A stretch of 64,000 nucleotides of DNA. Origin: Plectrocnemia conspersa (lineage: Eukaryota > Arthropoda > Insecta > Trichoptera > Polycentropodidae). The position numbers and the translations under genes are program-made. The notes beneath the pieces were generated by a model that was given only the letters and a program-made list of their open reading frames with translations, was not told the origin of the DNA and searched no databases. Shown piece after piece: positions 1 to 14,513 of this stretch. Numbering within the stretch: the stretch's first letter is position 1; the number at the start of each line of letters is the position of its first letter. Location of the stretch: the NCBI GenBank assembly GCA_009617715.1, contig VTFK01000292.1, positions 682,001 to 746,000 of the forward strand. The letters run 5' to 3'.

Positions 1-556
1 GTTCTCTCCACCGAATTGTAACCACTAACATTAATATTATTATATTGCAGCTGATAACCGTCTGCATTATTTTTTTACGAATAATTAAATGACTTTTATC
101 GAGTAAACCTTTTTTTTAAGAAAAGATAAATCATACGGAAATACGAGATATGATGTATGAAAGAATACTAACAATTGTATAGAATAGCAAATAATTGTAA
201 TAAATATCAAGTAAAATAAGCGAATATTTTTTTATGGGCTTAAATAAGATAATAATACATAAATATTTTAGGCATATTAATTTATGTATTAAATACTAAT
301 ATATAAATTATTTAAACACAAGTTTTAAAAGATCAACATTGATCCATTTTTTCTCTTAGCTTCTGATTCATGAATCTATCTTATTAATGACATTTTTAAA
401 ATTAAAGTATCTGATAATATAAAGTATTTTTTGTCGTAAATAAAAAAATATTATATTTTATATACCAAAAACGTAAATCAATGCGCTCCTAAATTTATGA
501 TAATAGAGAACAAGTCTTAGCAAATGTAATGCGTAACTGCTTATATTTTATATTTT
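1..556. other. AT-rich, nothing recognised
   Basis: A/T-run-rich non-coding sequence with no open frame, repeat partner or motif that I can support. Confidence 0.6.
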
Positions 557-722
557 GGGTCAGAACAGCGTAGTTAGTAAGGTCTAGACGCAACCCAGAG
601 ATCGCGAGTTCGAGCCACGGCAACAGAATCATATTTTTATTTATAAAGATGCGCTATTATTGAAAGGCGGCTCAGCTGTAAACTGACATCTATCGCTTAT
701 AAATAAAAATAATAAAAATAAT
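557..722 (+). repeat. tRNA-derived SINE, copy 1
   Basis: The head has a pol III A-box-like stretch (agcgtagttag) and, about 40 bases on, a B box (gagttcgagccac). It is followed by a non-tRNA body and an (AAATAAT)-rich tail. The copy at 40545-40689 matches both head and body (tttttatytrtaaaratrcgctatt), so this is a dispersed SINE and not a tRNA gene. No cloverleaf of normal length can be closed. Confidence 0.65.
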
Positions 723-3700
723 GTTTGATGGTTAATTAATACTTCTAGGTATTCAGTATATTTGATTGACCTGAGTACAGATTTAACCCGTTGTAACGCA
801 AGTCAAGTTACAACGAAAAATCAATAAAAAAAATAATAAAAATAATTGACTAATGAAAGCTGTAATTGCCTTGCAATAAACATTCTTAAAATGCACTTTA
901 TTTATGAGTATGATATAACCCAAAGAACATTAACTATCATACTCCTATTATTTGAAAATTTTGAAGTGAAAAATTGGCTTGGGCTGTTTCCAAGTAGTTG
1001 GTCAGAGACGTTATCTAATTTTTTCATAAAAAAATACGATCAATGTTAGAGCGACCATTAAGGTGATTCAAGGGCCGTTACTCGCAATATCATCTAATGA
1101 ATCTTATAAATAATTGTCTTTCTTCTGGCAGTTACGTGCTAACGACCTTCGCTCGCTGGTACACAAGTGATAAAATAGTGCTAAATCACGCCATTACTAA
1201 TATTATAATTTTTCACACCATATTTTTTTATCGTCATCGCAAAGGATATGCTCGTGCGCGTTGCACACACTATTAAAACTTTTTCAAACAAAAACCAAGT
1301 TTGACCCCTACCCCTTATGATTTCTCACCCCATTTCCTTCCGAGGTACAAGAGAAAAGCACCTATGTTATTCCGCGAGAAAACTTTCAGCATTCGACACA
1401 CAAGCGCAAAGTTTGCCCATTCCGAAAACAGGAGAGGTGGTCGAAACTTTGAAGCGGGCATAAAGTATTTAATGTGAGTATTATTATGCCAGAAATATTG
1501 TGAATTTGTACGAACATCTCAGTACTTTGAATATTTTTACACGGCTTGCTTGTAGAAAAATTAAATATACATCAAAATTGCTGCCTGTGAATGGAAATAA
1601 AAGTTGAAATCATTAAAAAAACTCAACGCTTAAGAGTTGGAAAAAATAGCTTTCAAATTTACTTTGGAAAATTTATTTCTTAATTTAGAGAATAAATTAT
1701 TACGGTTATTTTTAATACTAGAAACAATACTGTATCATTTAAAAAAAATAACTAATAATTTGAAGTTTACAATCGCGGGTTTATTTTGAGAAAAGACTAA
1801 GCTAATAATATTATAAATGATGAATCAATACAGAATTTTTTTATTACCCTTAATTTATGTAGTTAATAATAGATGCAGCATAACAAATACATTTGTTAGG
1901 CGAAAGTACTAAAGTTCAAACACTTATAAGAATTTGATTAATTAAGCTTAAAAATAAATCTATAACTAGTCTAATCTCACAGTGAAGATATTTGATATAC
2001 AAGAATTTTTAATGATTATTAATTGCTTATTCAGTTTGAAAATGACATACCGTAAAAAAATATATTACTAACACATTTTTAAATTGAATATGTTTGTCTT
2101 TATAGTCCATACTGAATGATTTTGGAGAAAGATTGTACCTCGTGATGAGAAATGGGTCCTATACAACAACCCGAATAAAAAATTAGTGGCTTTTTACAAA
2201 TCAGGTATCTGTTTCTACCTCTTGATTATCATTAACCTTGAAAAATGTTCTTCTTTGTTACCAAATAGTAGGATGTAATAGAAGTGATTCATTACGAGCT
2301 ACTGAAACCTGTGCGGAATATTACAGCAGAAGTAAATATATCGTGCTCAATTAGCAGATTAAATGTGGCAACATTTTTATATAAAGAGAAATGATATACT
2401 AAATTTACATAGAACTCACATAGCTGACCTGTACGAACTAAATAAAATTGTACCTGCCTTTAATCATAATAAGAAATAACAACAAAAAACATTTAATAAT
2501 ATTATTTTTTTACCTAATGAAAAAATACTCATAATTTGATAATCAATACAAAAGCTTTGCAGCTCATATAAATTTATTGATAATTTAAAATACTAATATA
2601 TTTATTATAAATAAACAATATATTTCATTGGTATGAATACGAAAACTTTTGGAAAATTCTACGTTGATTTTACAACGGATAGCATTAAATATATGTAAGC
2701 ACATTCTATAAAGTTTAAAATTTAACTACATACACTTTTCGGTTTAAAAGGGGAAATAATAAAGATAAAAATTTCCTTTGCATGTTTAGGTATGTTACAC
2801 AAAGAACATTCACGACAAAGAATGGATAATTAGAATAGTTTCCACGGAGCAGGGGTTTTCAATTTGGCGGGCTCGTGGGTATACCTCGCGGTTTACATGC
2901 AAATGATTTTAACGCCACTATCACAACTTTTATTCTAATTAAAATTTAAGTCAACCGTCACTTCTGCATGAAATTATGCATGTTGCTCGTAGAAAATTTT
3001 CAGCACTGCTGAATTGGCAAGCGAGGCGTAGTATGTAGGCAGTTTTTATTTGCTGAAACGCTTTGGAGCTTTCGTCACCGGCGAACCGATCGTATTACCA
3101 TTATGTGTACCTATCCCGCTCTTGTAGTATGTGCATACGTATACGTGCTCGAATAACCATGAAAGCTTTTAAAATATATTGTGGAGAAATTTTCAGATTT
3201 TATCTTGCCTTAGTCGTCGCGAAAAGCACCCACTTAATATTGAATGCGTATCTTAAGCTTCCGTTTTTTATCTTGTGACTAATGTAACTCAACGCCCTTG
3301 TCGCTGTATGTGACAGCTTCATTTGTAGACTCACTCTAACTAGCTTAATAAACAATTATATGACACGGTATATTTTAAAACCTAAATTGACTGGTAACTC
3401 ATATAGGTATCACAAAAAAATATTCTATGCTTGATTGCCGACAGAAATTTCGTTACTATTCAAAGAAACAAAAAATGAAAAATACTGAAAAGTCCTTAAC
3501 CTTAAGTAATAAAATCGATATATATCAAAACTTTATCTAAATAAATTATTTATATGTGTATACAATAAAATAACATAGATCGACATTGTAAATTTATATA
3601 ACAAAAAAAAATATTTTTTGTAATTTTTATTGCCAAAAACACATTATGTATTATTAAATTTAAAAACCATAAACAGAGCGATATGACGTTACTCAAAGCT

Positions 3701-4999
3701 ACTATTATTCGGGTTGGTGGTTTTTATATGGATTTATGATATCCTAAAAAAACAATGGTATCTATAACAAATGTTAATAATTTTGTATGATAAGGATACA
3801 CTCAATAATATGATGCCTTAAACATCACAAAAAAGTGTTTGCCTAAAATATTTTAAAAAAAAAAAAAAAATTTCTTGAAAAAATATTATGTAAACTGTTT
3901 TTAATGTTATATTAAAAAATTTACGAAAGCAAAGTTTCAAATTTCATAAGGGCCTTAAAACAATAGGTAAAACTATTTATTTTTAACTTATAAATCTAAT
4001 TAAATAAGGCGTAGTATTAAAACCAAGAAGAAAGTTTAAAAAATAGCTCTTTTTGTAAAACACTTACATATTTATTAACAAAAGCCTCATTGTTCTGAAT
4101 TTAAATGCAACAATTTTTCAAGGAACCATACATGTAAGTTTAAGCGATAAATAAAAGTGTTTATTTTTATTAAAAATTAAATATTAATTTGCAAAGTTGC
4201 CTGAATACATTGGGTTCGATTAACAGCTTATTTTAAAATTTATCGTGAAATAAGTCAAATTTTACGACAGTTATTAACGATGTTATACATATGGGAGATC
4301 AGTTTATGCAATTTGCTGGAACCAACAAATTAACTACCGCTAATGGTCGGGTTCAATAACCTAATATTATGTTATTAAAAATAAATTCGTATAGCAACGA
4401 ATAAAGTATTAGAGACACAGGTTACAATTTATTTAAATTGTATGTTTTTAATTATTTATGATTGTTGCACATTAATATGAACTTATCATTGACTATAAAT
4501 ATGGAGTAATTAAGCAAATAAAGATAGTTGTAAGACAGTACTCAGAGAGTCGCTAGATAATATTATTTCTGGAGCATTTGCTTAACTATGTTCTGAGTTT
4601 CCCTAAATTCAGCGCCCCCCTTAAAATTAAATAAACAATGAAAATTTTCATTAAAAAAAACAATAATTATTTGCAAAGTTGAGAAGTAAACTGAGATATA
4701 TTAATGGTTTGCTTAAAAAAATTTAAAGTGAAAATTTACGGTAGTTATCACCTACTTTAAATTTTACATAGTACTTTTTAATTTATTTGCAGTTAAATTT
4801 AGCAAAGTATTTTTCAAGTTCTAATATAATTAAAATTTGATTAAATTTTTTATATAATAATTTTTAATTTCAATAAATAAATCACCTTTTCTTATAACAA
4901 TAAAGGAAAAATCAGCAGGTCTAAAAATGTCAAAACTAGTTTTAACATAGGACATAGAAAGACAGTTTGTAAACGTCTGTGAAAGGGTTGGGGAGCCCC
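723..4999. other. AT-rich non-coding with two GC-richer islands
   Basis: No gene seen. Islands at about 1130-1460 and 2830-3310 have near-balanced composition without coding potential; the second contains an octamer-like catgcaaatg (about 2897). They could be conserved non-coding or regulatory DNA, but there is no direct evidence. Confidence 0.4.
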
Positions 5000-6000
5000 C
5001 AGTCAGCGGGCCGTATACGGCCCGCGAGCTCATTTGTGTTGGTCCGCACAGATAGGACTGAAAATTCAATAAATATTGCAATTTCTAATATTATTTTTTA
5101 TTCCAGCTGATAACTCCAATCTAACCGTAATCATTTAGAAATAATATAAAATAAAATAATTTAGACTAAAAAAGGTGTGACAATGGAAAGTATAATACAT
5201 AAAAAAGAAAAGTTGCTACAAAGTGTCGATCTTTCTAAAAGAAATAGACAAACGATTGTTTTTTTATTGAAGTCAACGGAAAACCTGTGTGACTAGTTTA
5301 TGGGGATTCATTAGCAGTAATAAAAATGGCAACCTAAAACATCAACGGAGATTAGAAGCGCAACAAGCTGCTTGTACTAGACGTCGTTGTGATAAAGATA
5401 AGGTTATTCACACGAGCTAATCTCAAAGAGGCTGAGACTTATGTCAAGGGAGAATTTGTTAAAGAATGCAAGATGGCTGCTGCGGAATTGCTGGTACCAG
5501 ATAAAGTAAATTTGTTAGTTTGTCTCGGAGAACCGTCTTAGATCGGATTACTGAGAGAGGATTACACGCGAGAGAAATTGCTGTCACTAAAAGCCTTGCA
5601 TAACACTACAAGGGGGTAGTTTGAGAAAGTTGTTTTTTCAATGAAAAAAATTGAGTTGTCATTTGAAAAGATAAGCGGCCTTACTACAGATGAAGCTCCA
5701 GCCATGGTTGGCTCACAAAAAGGGCTAATTGCATTTGTCAAGAAAAAACTGAATCGTCTCGGTAATAATTATATGTAACTGTATCATACACTAGGACAGT
5801 CTCTTTGCAAAGTCGTTGCAGTTCAACAAAGTAATGTCTATAGTAGTGTCATGCATAAATTTTAAAAATGGCAGAGGGATTAACAGCCGTCAGTTAAAAA
5901 ATTTATTATTGATCTTGACTCTGAGTACGTAGGAACATGCTCATGAGATTTTACAAACTGCGGGTTGAAGTCAAGAACTTCATGGAGATAAAGGTAAACT
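5000..6000 (+). mobile_element. Decayed hAT transposon (ZBED/GTF2IRD2-like transposase)
   Basis: The terminus starts cagtcagcgggcc and includes a perfect 20-bp palindrome (5006-5025). Coding remnants follow on the plus strand in shifting frames. From about 5410: a GEFVKECKMAAAEL-type stretch. From 5671: ISGLTTDEAPAMVGSQKG, which matches the TTDGAPAMxG core typical of hAT transposases near GTF2IRD2, ZBED5 and FAM200. From about 5785: an LYHTLGQSLCKVV-like piece equal to the YHCIIHQESLCxK block. At about 5914: LDSEY. Many stops and frameshifts make it inactive. The 3' end and target duplication were not found. Start and end are approximate. Confidence 0.75.
5006..5025. repeat. Perfect 20-bp GC-rich palindrome at hAT end
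   Basis: gcgggccgtatacggcccgc equals its own reverse complement. It sits just inside the presumed hAT terminus and is conspicuous in a very AT-rich region. Confidence 0.9.
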
Positions 6001-9000
6001 TTTAAAAAAAAAATTTTTTCGTAATTTATATTTTATTAGTAAATGTTGTTTTATATATTTTATAAATCAAGTTTTAGAAGACCTTTATTTTAAAATATAA
6101 AACAGGTTACGATTTAATTTATGTATTATATTTTGTTGTGAAAAACTATGGATATAAGTTTTGAACCAACGAATCTAAATTGGAAACGTTGCCTATAAAT
6201 GTATATATCCCGATTTAATCAGTTCGGTAACTTCCTTGGGAAAAATGTTAGCAATTGAGAAAAATTATTGGAACGTATCGGAGAAGCAGATTGGATCTTC
6301 TTATTTGTAGGTGTTTTGTAACTTTTTTTAATTCGTTCGAACGTGTATGGGTGTCTTGTGCAAGACATGAAAAGAGCAATTCTAATGCAGCTGCGATACA
6401 TACACTCGATTTCCTAACGAAAAAGACTTTTTAGATTACTTTGCATTTTACGTATCAAAGAGTTATTTAAATTGTTTTTATGAATATATACATAAATTTG
6501 GATTCTTTATACTTAAATTTATTATCTTGATAAAAATATATATATATATTTTATTTTGTAGATTGTTTATTTGTAATGCTTTTATTATTCTGAGAATACT
6601 ATATAATATAATAAAGTAAATGCTCGTTCTAACGACGCCAGCGGTACAGGATATCAAAGATAAAATTATGCATTTTTCATATCTAAAAAATTCTTTCTAA
6701 GCTTTGAAAGCTATTCTTTGACAGCAAATGAAAGCACAACAATGGTGCTGTTCTTTAATATTAGCAGCGTTTTATCTATATATTTTAAAATAAAAAATAC
6801 AATAACAAACATTTGTATATAAATGTAAGATTACATTTAAAAATAATTTTGAGATTTTCCTCTGAAGGCTAATGTATCATTGATTATTATAAAATGCAAA
6901 TTTTTTATAATACTTCAACTTATTGGATAAGGATATTTTATAAATTAGGATTTTTTTTTTAAAAATTTTAGAATTTTAAAATTCAAAACGTGATAAATAA
7001 ATAAAAACAAATAAACATGTTTATTAGTTTCATGGTGAATTTATTCTAAACCGGGGGTAGTGATATAATTTTGAAATTTATAAAAGGCAATCTCCACTCG
7101 GCGATAATTAGTTATGACAAAAGCACTTTAAAATGACTAATTATCATAAGTACAAAAACCATCTCGGTTCCCTAGTCGCTATTAAACCATGTTTTGCGTG
7201 AAAACATTTTGACAACTATGCGAAAAGTAATATTTCATTGTAGACATTACATACCGTATTATTTGCTACATAATTACTCCATATGGAATAACTAACACAA
7301 CTATAACTAACTTTAGACTCCAAGAGATTTTTTTTAGCCTTGTCGTATAAATACACTGTTAGCAATACCGTCTATTTTAGTATGTATTTTTTCAAAAATT
7401 ATTAAGAATAACACAATAACAAAGCCTTTAATAACATTTTAGTGTTCCTAGTAAATAAATATGTATATGGTGGTAAGGATTAGCTAGATGAGCTATTTTA
7501 AATTTAAATTAAAAGGCAAGAAAATAGTTAAAAATCAGTTATTAAAATATAAGAAGACTGTAAAAATAAATAGGGGCTAATTTCGTTGCAATAAGCTAAG
7601 AGCTTAATTTTGATTTTGCTCTTACAAAAAATATTAAATTTGTGTAGTAACGTTGTGGAACTACTACCGAACTACTATACGTTCTGTAGGAACAAAATAT
7701 ATAAAAAAAATTTACAAAATGCCGGCCAATGTAAAAATTAAAAGTGTCATAACTTTGCAAAATAAAATCCTACTGAAAAATGTCGTATGCAAAAAGTGTT
7801 TGAAAGCTTAATTTGTTTAAAAAAAAAATTTTTTTTTTAATAAAAAACGAGTCTTACGGTAAATTGACCTAAGCATTAGGTCAAAACTATTTTCTTTAAT
7901 AATATTTGTATTTACAAATTTTTCACGTTACTATTTTTTTCATACTTGATTAAAACTATTGTGGGGGGCTATTTATATATCATATGTATACTTCACACCG
8001 AGCAAATAAGAAGAAGCACCAGTAATAAGCTTTAAAATCAAATTATTTTAAATAAAATAACTATTATTTGGAGAGTTTTTGAAATGTAATTTTGCTTAAT
8101 AAATCCTAAAGTAGTGCTTATCTTGTGTGACATAGTAGCCTAAATGGTGGTGTAGAATAATTACATCTATATTTATATGTATGTATATAAAGTTTATTAG
8201 GGTCTAACGATTAACAATATATTCTAAAATATATACCTACATATTTTCATTACGATTTTTTTATTTTTATTAGGCACAATTATTTTTTCATGGTTCATAG
8301 AAAAATAAAATAATATTACGCAAATATAAAAAAAATTAATAGTAAAAATGGAGAGTAATCAATAACATTTTTAATTAAAAAACTGTATTATTAATTCTTT
8401 TGGAAAAAAATTTGATTATACTTTTTTCACACAAGCCAAATCTATTTGATTTCTGCGATTAGTATTTTATATATGTAGTATATAGTGTTTTAAATAAAAC
8501 ATATATTAATTGGCTTTACCAACATAATATTCAGATTCGGTTTGTTCATTTTTCATATTATATTTTATATAACATTGTTTTATGTCTATGTCAAATTACT
8601 TCAAATGTAATAAATGTTAATTCTAATATGGAAACTTGCAAGCACAGCAATATGAGATTTGAATAGCGTTGCTGTTAAATCAAAATATTTACATATATCA
8701 CTAGATTGTAAGGGATATGCAATATAATGTTACGAAATCCGTAATGACAATCTTTGTACATATATCAGTATGTCAACCCTCGTTACTTCTCTTGGAATCC
8801 TACTGGTGGCGTTTCATTCCCTTAAGAGTAAACAATGGAGTTGTAAACGGAATTGATAAATGCCATAATGATAAACGCTTTATTTTATTTATTTTTATTT
8901 TTATTTTTAACTAATTAACGTGGCATGTTTCAAAACATGTTTAAATAATAAACTAGGTTTTATTTTATTTATTGATTGCAACGAGAATTCATGGATTAAG

Positions 9001-9836
9001 ATTACATGCTGAAGGATATAACTTTCATCTCATATTCCAGACGCGCATACAGATATGTCACTGAATTGAATGTAGTATATTCAGTAATCAGCGTGAAAGT
9101 CGGAACTCATTTGGATAGTTCAAGTAACTGAGTCGGCGTTTGCAGTTAGTGGTCGTGACGAAATTAACGTAAGTTCCGAACTAGTCTAAAGTTGAAACTT
9201 TCGTAGAAACTTTTGACAAGCTCACTTATGTGCAACTGTCGGCGAACATATTCGAATAGCGTTAGCTAAAAAATTAATATAAAATCCAACGTGTCGTTAT
9301 TTCCTGTTAATTTGTTTATGGGATAGGAAAAAGTAAAGCAGTCGTTAGTAATCTTTTTAATGTTCTAAAACAAACAAGTAGACTCATACGTAATTGGCTC
9401 AGTTACATGCGCATGTGTTATTCTCAACGTGCTAACCGTAAATATCATGAATTTATTATTTTAAATTAAAACTATTTTTTTTAATTTTAGTCATTAGTTA
9501 TAAATTGGTTAGATGTAATATAAAATATGTGAGGTTGGTCATTTGCTGACATGGGAAAATACAAAATAATAGTATGGCACTAGTAAGGTATGTATGAATT
9601 TAAACTTCAACTTATAGCAAATATTGCATGCGTAAACAGTAAGGGAGCAGAAAACTCTGCGATCTTGATGAAGTGTTAATAGGCGCATACATTATGCACT
9701 TTCATTTAAAATTAATTTTATACAAGAAACTTTATTTAGAAATTTCACCAGTTACTCCCGACTTGAGACACTCGAAAACTCATTCAAACTTGCACTAAGC
9801 ATAGCAACAACAAAACATTAAGAAGACCGCGAAAAC
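6001..9836. other. AT-rich, no gene recognised
   Basis: Low-complexity A/T sequence. A GC-richer patch at 9040-9260 includes a good splice-donor match (aacgtaagttcc, about 9166-9177), but no exon can be built around it. Confidence 0.45.
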
Positions 9837-9880
9837 GGCCGCTTCCCTCTCCACGACAACTATGGTCCACTAACGAGTCA
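9837..9880. repeat. Short dispersed repeat, copy 1
   Basis: cggccgcttccctctccacg followed by aactatggtccactaacga resembles 14514-14556 (aaccgcttccctcttcacg, ccctggtccaactcga). Weak matches also occur upstream (acttgcactaagc against actttgacaagtgc). Perhaps part of one old transposon family. Class unknown. Confidence 0.4.
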
Positions 9881-12358
9881 TAGACTACGCCACGATAACA
9901 TCACGTATTTATATTAATACAACATTGTACCTATTTTTATAACTGCATAATTTTGCTTTTTTTTTAAAATAAACGCGTAACCGCTAGATCCTGACAGAAA
10001 ATTAAAGACAAATATATAAAATTGTAAATTGAATATGTTTATAAATAATTATGTTTCTAATGTCTTTACCTTTAGGGTTAGATTCTAAAACTCCGACTCT
10101 ACATATATACATAATCGTGTTAAAATGCACACCTTCGAACGGAAACTTTATCAAAGTTGTGGATGAGAAATGTCATATGGGCCACGTGAAACAATCCAGA
10201 CGCTCTGCACGACTTGTAATATATCTAATATAATACACACATACACACAATGTCTTTTAGGGTACATAAATAGCTTCTCGTGAGCGTTTTAAGGTGTTTT
10301 CCGGAACGTGTCAATATTTCCTCGGATACCGCGTCCGGGCATAAATAAACCGTAAAAGTCTTAAGTTTTGCAAAGTTTTAGAACTCGCGAAATTATTGAA
10401 GCGTAACAGGATTTGAATGTAATTCGTCTTATGCGTCCCCTGCGTCGCATTACTTGTAAACTCGATCCTGTTTTCTACATTCAGCCGTTTTACTTAATAA
10501 TTATTACCGCCTTTCTGTGATATATACATTTCCGTATTTTCGCCCCCAATAAACTGCGATGTAAAAAGTTATGACGTTGTAAAAATGTATACATACATAT
10601 GTATGCTGTTCGAAAAGTTTTTGGATTTTTACAGTAATTTGATACATAATGTAATATCAGATATCAGCCGGCAAGAGAATTCGAAGATTCAAATACTGTA
10701 TCTGCACGCAAAAATCCTTCAAATTTTCGTTTGTGTTTTTATTTTAATTTATTACTGCATACACTGTGTCATTATAAGAAAAAGACAATAAAATGCCAAC
10801 TGCACTCCTTACACAAATGCTGCACGACCTCCTACCTGGGCCGGCGTGCTCTACAGTGACAAACGAATTATCTGTCGCAAGACGACTAATAGTTTCCTAT
10901 ACATATATGCAATCTTTATGAACACTAAGGATGAATAGTGGAGATATGGGTAGAAGAGTTTTAGCATGCAGTTGCGTTTCGTATACCATGGATTCTCTAA
11001 ATGAGAGTAATATTTGAAATGCAACATAAAACTGGTGTTTTTTTATCAAATTTATTAATAGCATCTAGAGTACATAAGCAGTTAAAACATAACTTCTGTT
11101 GGAATCCATATATGAACCCTATGCTTGCTCATTTACAGCTTGATAGAATATAGATAAAGATATAGATAAAGATGATAATATCCACGGAGGGCAAGTTCTA
11201 ATTTAGACAGTAATATGCAAATAAATATGGCTCAAACGAAAATATTTAAAAAAAATGTTTAAAAAAGTGCAACAAAAATCTCAGTTCAAATATCTAAACT
11301 GCTATGTTTAATCTGTCGGATCTTTGAGATAGAGCATTTGAAAAGCATGGTTAGTTATTTTTTGTATAAATAATATTATTAAAAATTGCAAATACCGATG
11401 ATTTGTAACGTCCTCCTTACTTACTAGATATTCAAGAATTTTCATTAAACATAACAACCGTTATAATATGTAAAAAAATTGAATAAAACAATAATGGTAA
11501 TTCCTTATATTTTGCGTTAGTTATTATTAGAAAAATAATATGTAGAACACAATATAATTATAATGTTCTAATATTGTGCCAAATACACACATTTCTCATA
11601 TTATTTGTGTTTCGCAATAATATTTAAAATTATCAATATGTAAGTAATAATCAATAACTATTGAAACGCTAATACTAGTGATGAAAAATAAGTTTAATTA
11701 CCATTCAACAAAATACATACTAAGATATTAAAACTGTATCTATTGAAATCGAAATTGCGATGGCAAGTTTTGAATTACCCTAACAGAATTATAAAACAAA
11801 GTTCGAGGATTTTTTGATCAGTCTACGTATAATACGATTTTGCTACGTAAGTATTTATTTTATTTCTTGCGAGCGGCCATTAAACTTTGGTATTTTTTTT
11901 CGCTCGCTTTAAAATCTCGCTTGCTTACGTGGGCTAAGCAATTTTCTTAATGTAGATTTTACATACCTGCAATTTGTATGTATTGTATACAATATCTGTT
12001 TTTGTGTTTTTTGTCTGCTATATAAATTTAAAATATAAAGATTTCTCCGAAAGGGAAATATTTTGTGATGAATCGTATATAATTATTCTATTTAAAAAAA
12101 GAATACTCTGACAAATTAAACATAACCTTTGATATAATGATATTAATATTTGTTTAGTTTGTTTAAAGAAATGATGTTGCAAAAAAGTATTGCTAAAAAG
12201 CTGACGCTCAATTATTTTTAGTGTTATATTACTGTATTACGTGTCATTAAACATTCTGTATATTTTATTAATGATATTTTTTTAATTGAAATGAATCATA
12301 TTAATGAACATTTTCACTTTACATAAGAACATATTTTATTGCTATCCATGTAGCCACC

Positions 12359-12394
<36 letters not shown>

Positions 12395-14513
12395 CGAACG
12401 TTTGTCGACACTTTCCCTTTCGTGTTAAATATTTGCTTAGATTGTATGCGCATTTTCAATAATAATATTCCATATGAATATTTTTACTTCAATATACATA
12501 TTGACATGGGACGATATAAGCATACAGTTTATTAAGCTTATTCTACGGAAAAATAAGTGATTCGTCATCAGTACAACCAAGCAAAACAAACAATTGTGTG
12601 TAGTTGGCAACTTAATTACCTTAATCATGTAACTTCAGAGTTGAGTTAAATTAACCATTTATTTTAAGTATAAAGTAAGTAGAGTATCTAAAAGATAAAG
12701 ACACATTTAAGGCTATTTGGGAAGTTCAGACAAGAGACATCTAGGAGCAACAATATTCTTTTTAGTTTCCGCTGTAAATTCGAATATACAAAAAGAACAC
12801 CGTACTGGTGTTGTGGAAGATGTCGTAAAAGTCATTGAGTTTGTTATACAAAAGGTTTCCTTAACGCTTTCGGATGTGGTGTTATATTAAAAACGTGTTA
12901 AGATATCATCTCGTAGAATACCGTAAGGTCCAAAAAACAATTTGCCTTAACATATTTCAATAACATTTCGATAAAAATATTTTTATATTATTCCTAGTGG
13001 TAAAGTTATTAGTGGTCTAATAATATGTTTTAGTGATTTCTTTTTAATATGTAATGTATATAATAATAATGCTAACTCTGTTATTTTACATTACTGGAAT
13101 AAATAGTTTTTTACTACGAACAGGAAATATGTATAAAAATTGTATGAATGACTTTTATAAGTTCGACGTCAAAAAGTTTTTTAATTGAATTTAAGGCCTC
13201 CACCACTAAAAAAGTAAATAATATGGTAAAATAATTAAAACAGAATATAAGATATTGTCTTTATATAGCAAAACAAATTGTCTAGGCTAGATAGATTAAT
13301 AAAAAAACTTTCACTAATTAGCTAAAGTATCCTATGCCTATTTAACATTTAGGTATTTTCCCACTATTCAAAAAATAGGCAAAATTCCATCAATTCAATA
13401 ACATGGAAAGATAAAAAGCATTGCATTTAGTTATTCTCACATTAGCTGAAAACACTTACTCAGTTAAAATAAATCAAGAAAAATATTACGACAAGACCAA
13501 ACATAAATTTTAGTTTAAGCCTAAAATGCTTAAATACATTTTGCTTTATTGGTAAACATATAATTTTTAGTAGTTTTAAGTTTAGTTAAATAAATAAATA
13601 ATATATGCCCATATCTTAATAATTTAAAATAACTTATTTTATTGATTATTATTTATTTATATTTTTTCCTTAATTTTTATAAACTTGTTATCACCATTAT
13701 TATAACTTTTTTTTTTTTTTTGGTAATTATATAATTGCTATTAACCAGTAACGTGTACTTAATTTATAAAGACATGCGTAGGCCTAATATGTTACAATGG
13801 GACAAACACAGTCAGCACCTACGAGTCAATAGTGAGACACTAGACGGAAATCAAGCTGTAAATTAGTGTAATATATTTTACTAATCGAAAACTATTGTCT
13901 GGTTTATAATATAGACCATCCTTAAAATCCACAGCGTACATCGAAAACAGTGCAAGTTCTTATTCAAATTGACGCACTGAGCTTGAGAAGCAAAATTTAC
14001 GCTATAATTTATACAAGTCAGCAGGTCATTAGGGTTTTGGCACATCAGCCGATAAAACATTAAAGTAATTGCCATAAAACAATGGCTAGGCGCTCAGTGT
14101 GTAAAATACGTAGTGATAGACGAAGCATCACAAAACCTTTTGAAATCCTCAAAACTACTAAAACTGTTATGTGTTTGAGCCAAATGGAATCCTTAGAAGT
14201 ACTAAAATCAAGTGTAAAGTATGCTATATGATAACAGTAGCATTCCAAACCTACACGAATTGAACCTGGTAAGTCTTAAAACAACGAAATAGTGACGCAA
14301 TTTCGTCGTAATTACCAGTTGCTTCAAATAGAGATATGGAAAAAAAATTTAGTTTGCTCATGTGTATAAAAGGCTGATATACAATAATTCTGACTTGCTT
14401 TCGACAAAATCTTTACAAACTTTGACAAGTGCTCTCTGGCTCACTGAGCTCATAAAAATTTTCTGTTTAGAAGTGTCGCTGACCATTTTTTTGACAAAGA
14501 AGCATAAATAAGC
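9881..14513. other. AT-rich, no gene recognised
   Basis: GC-richer non-coding patches at about 10060-10520 and 10800-10870. A small imperfect tandem (tatagataaaga) near 11149-11172. Open frames are short and compositionally random. Confidence 0.45.
12362..12390. repeat. Long homopolymer T run
   Basis: An uninterrupted run of about 28 T. It could be the reversed poly(A) tail of a retrocopy or LINE, but nothing recognisable adjoins it. Confidence 0.8.

Noticed and set aside
557..630. Functional tRNA gene
   Set aside because: A and B boxes are present, but no proper acceptor stem or cloverleaf closes, and a second copy shares a non-tRNA body, so it is a SINE.
9166..9177. 5' non-coding exon ending at the gtaagt donor
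   Set aside because: A lone donor match is common by chance. No initiator/DPE set at correct spacing and no partner exon could be found.
14257..14278. tRNA-like B box on the minus strand (aggttcaattcg)
   Set aside because: No A box or stems at suitable distance, and no second copy. A single short match is expected by chance.
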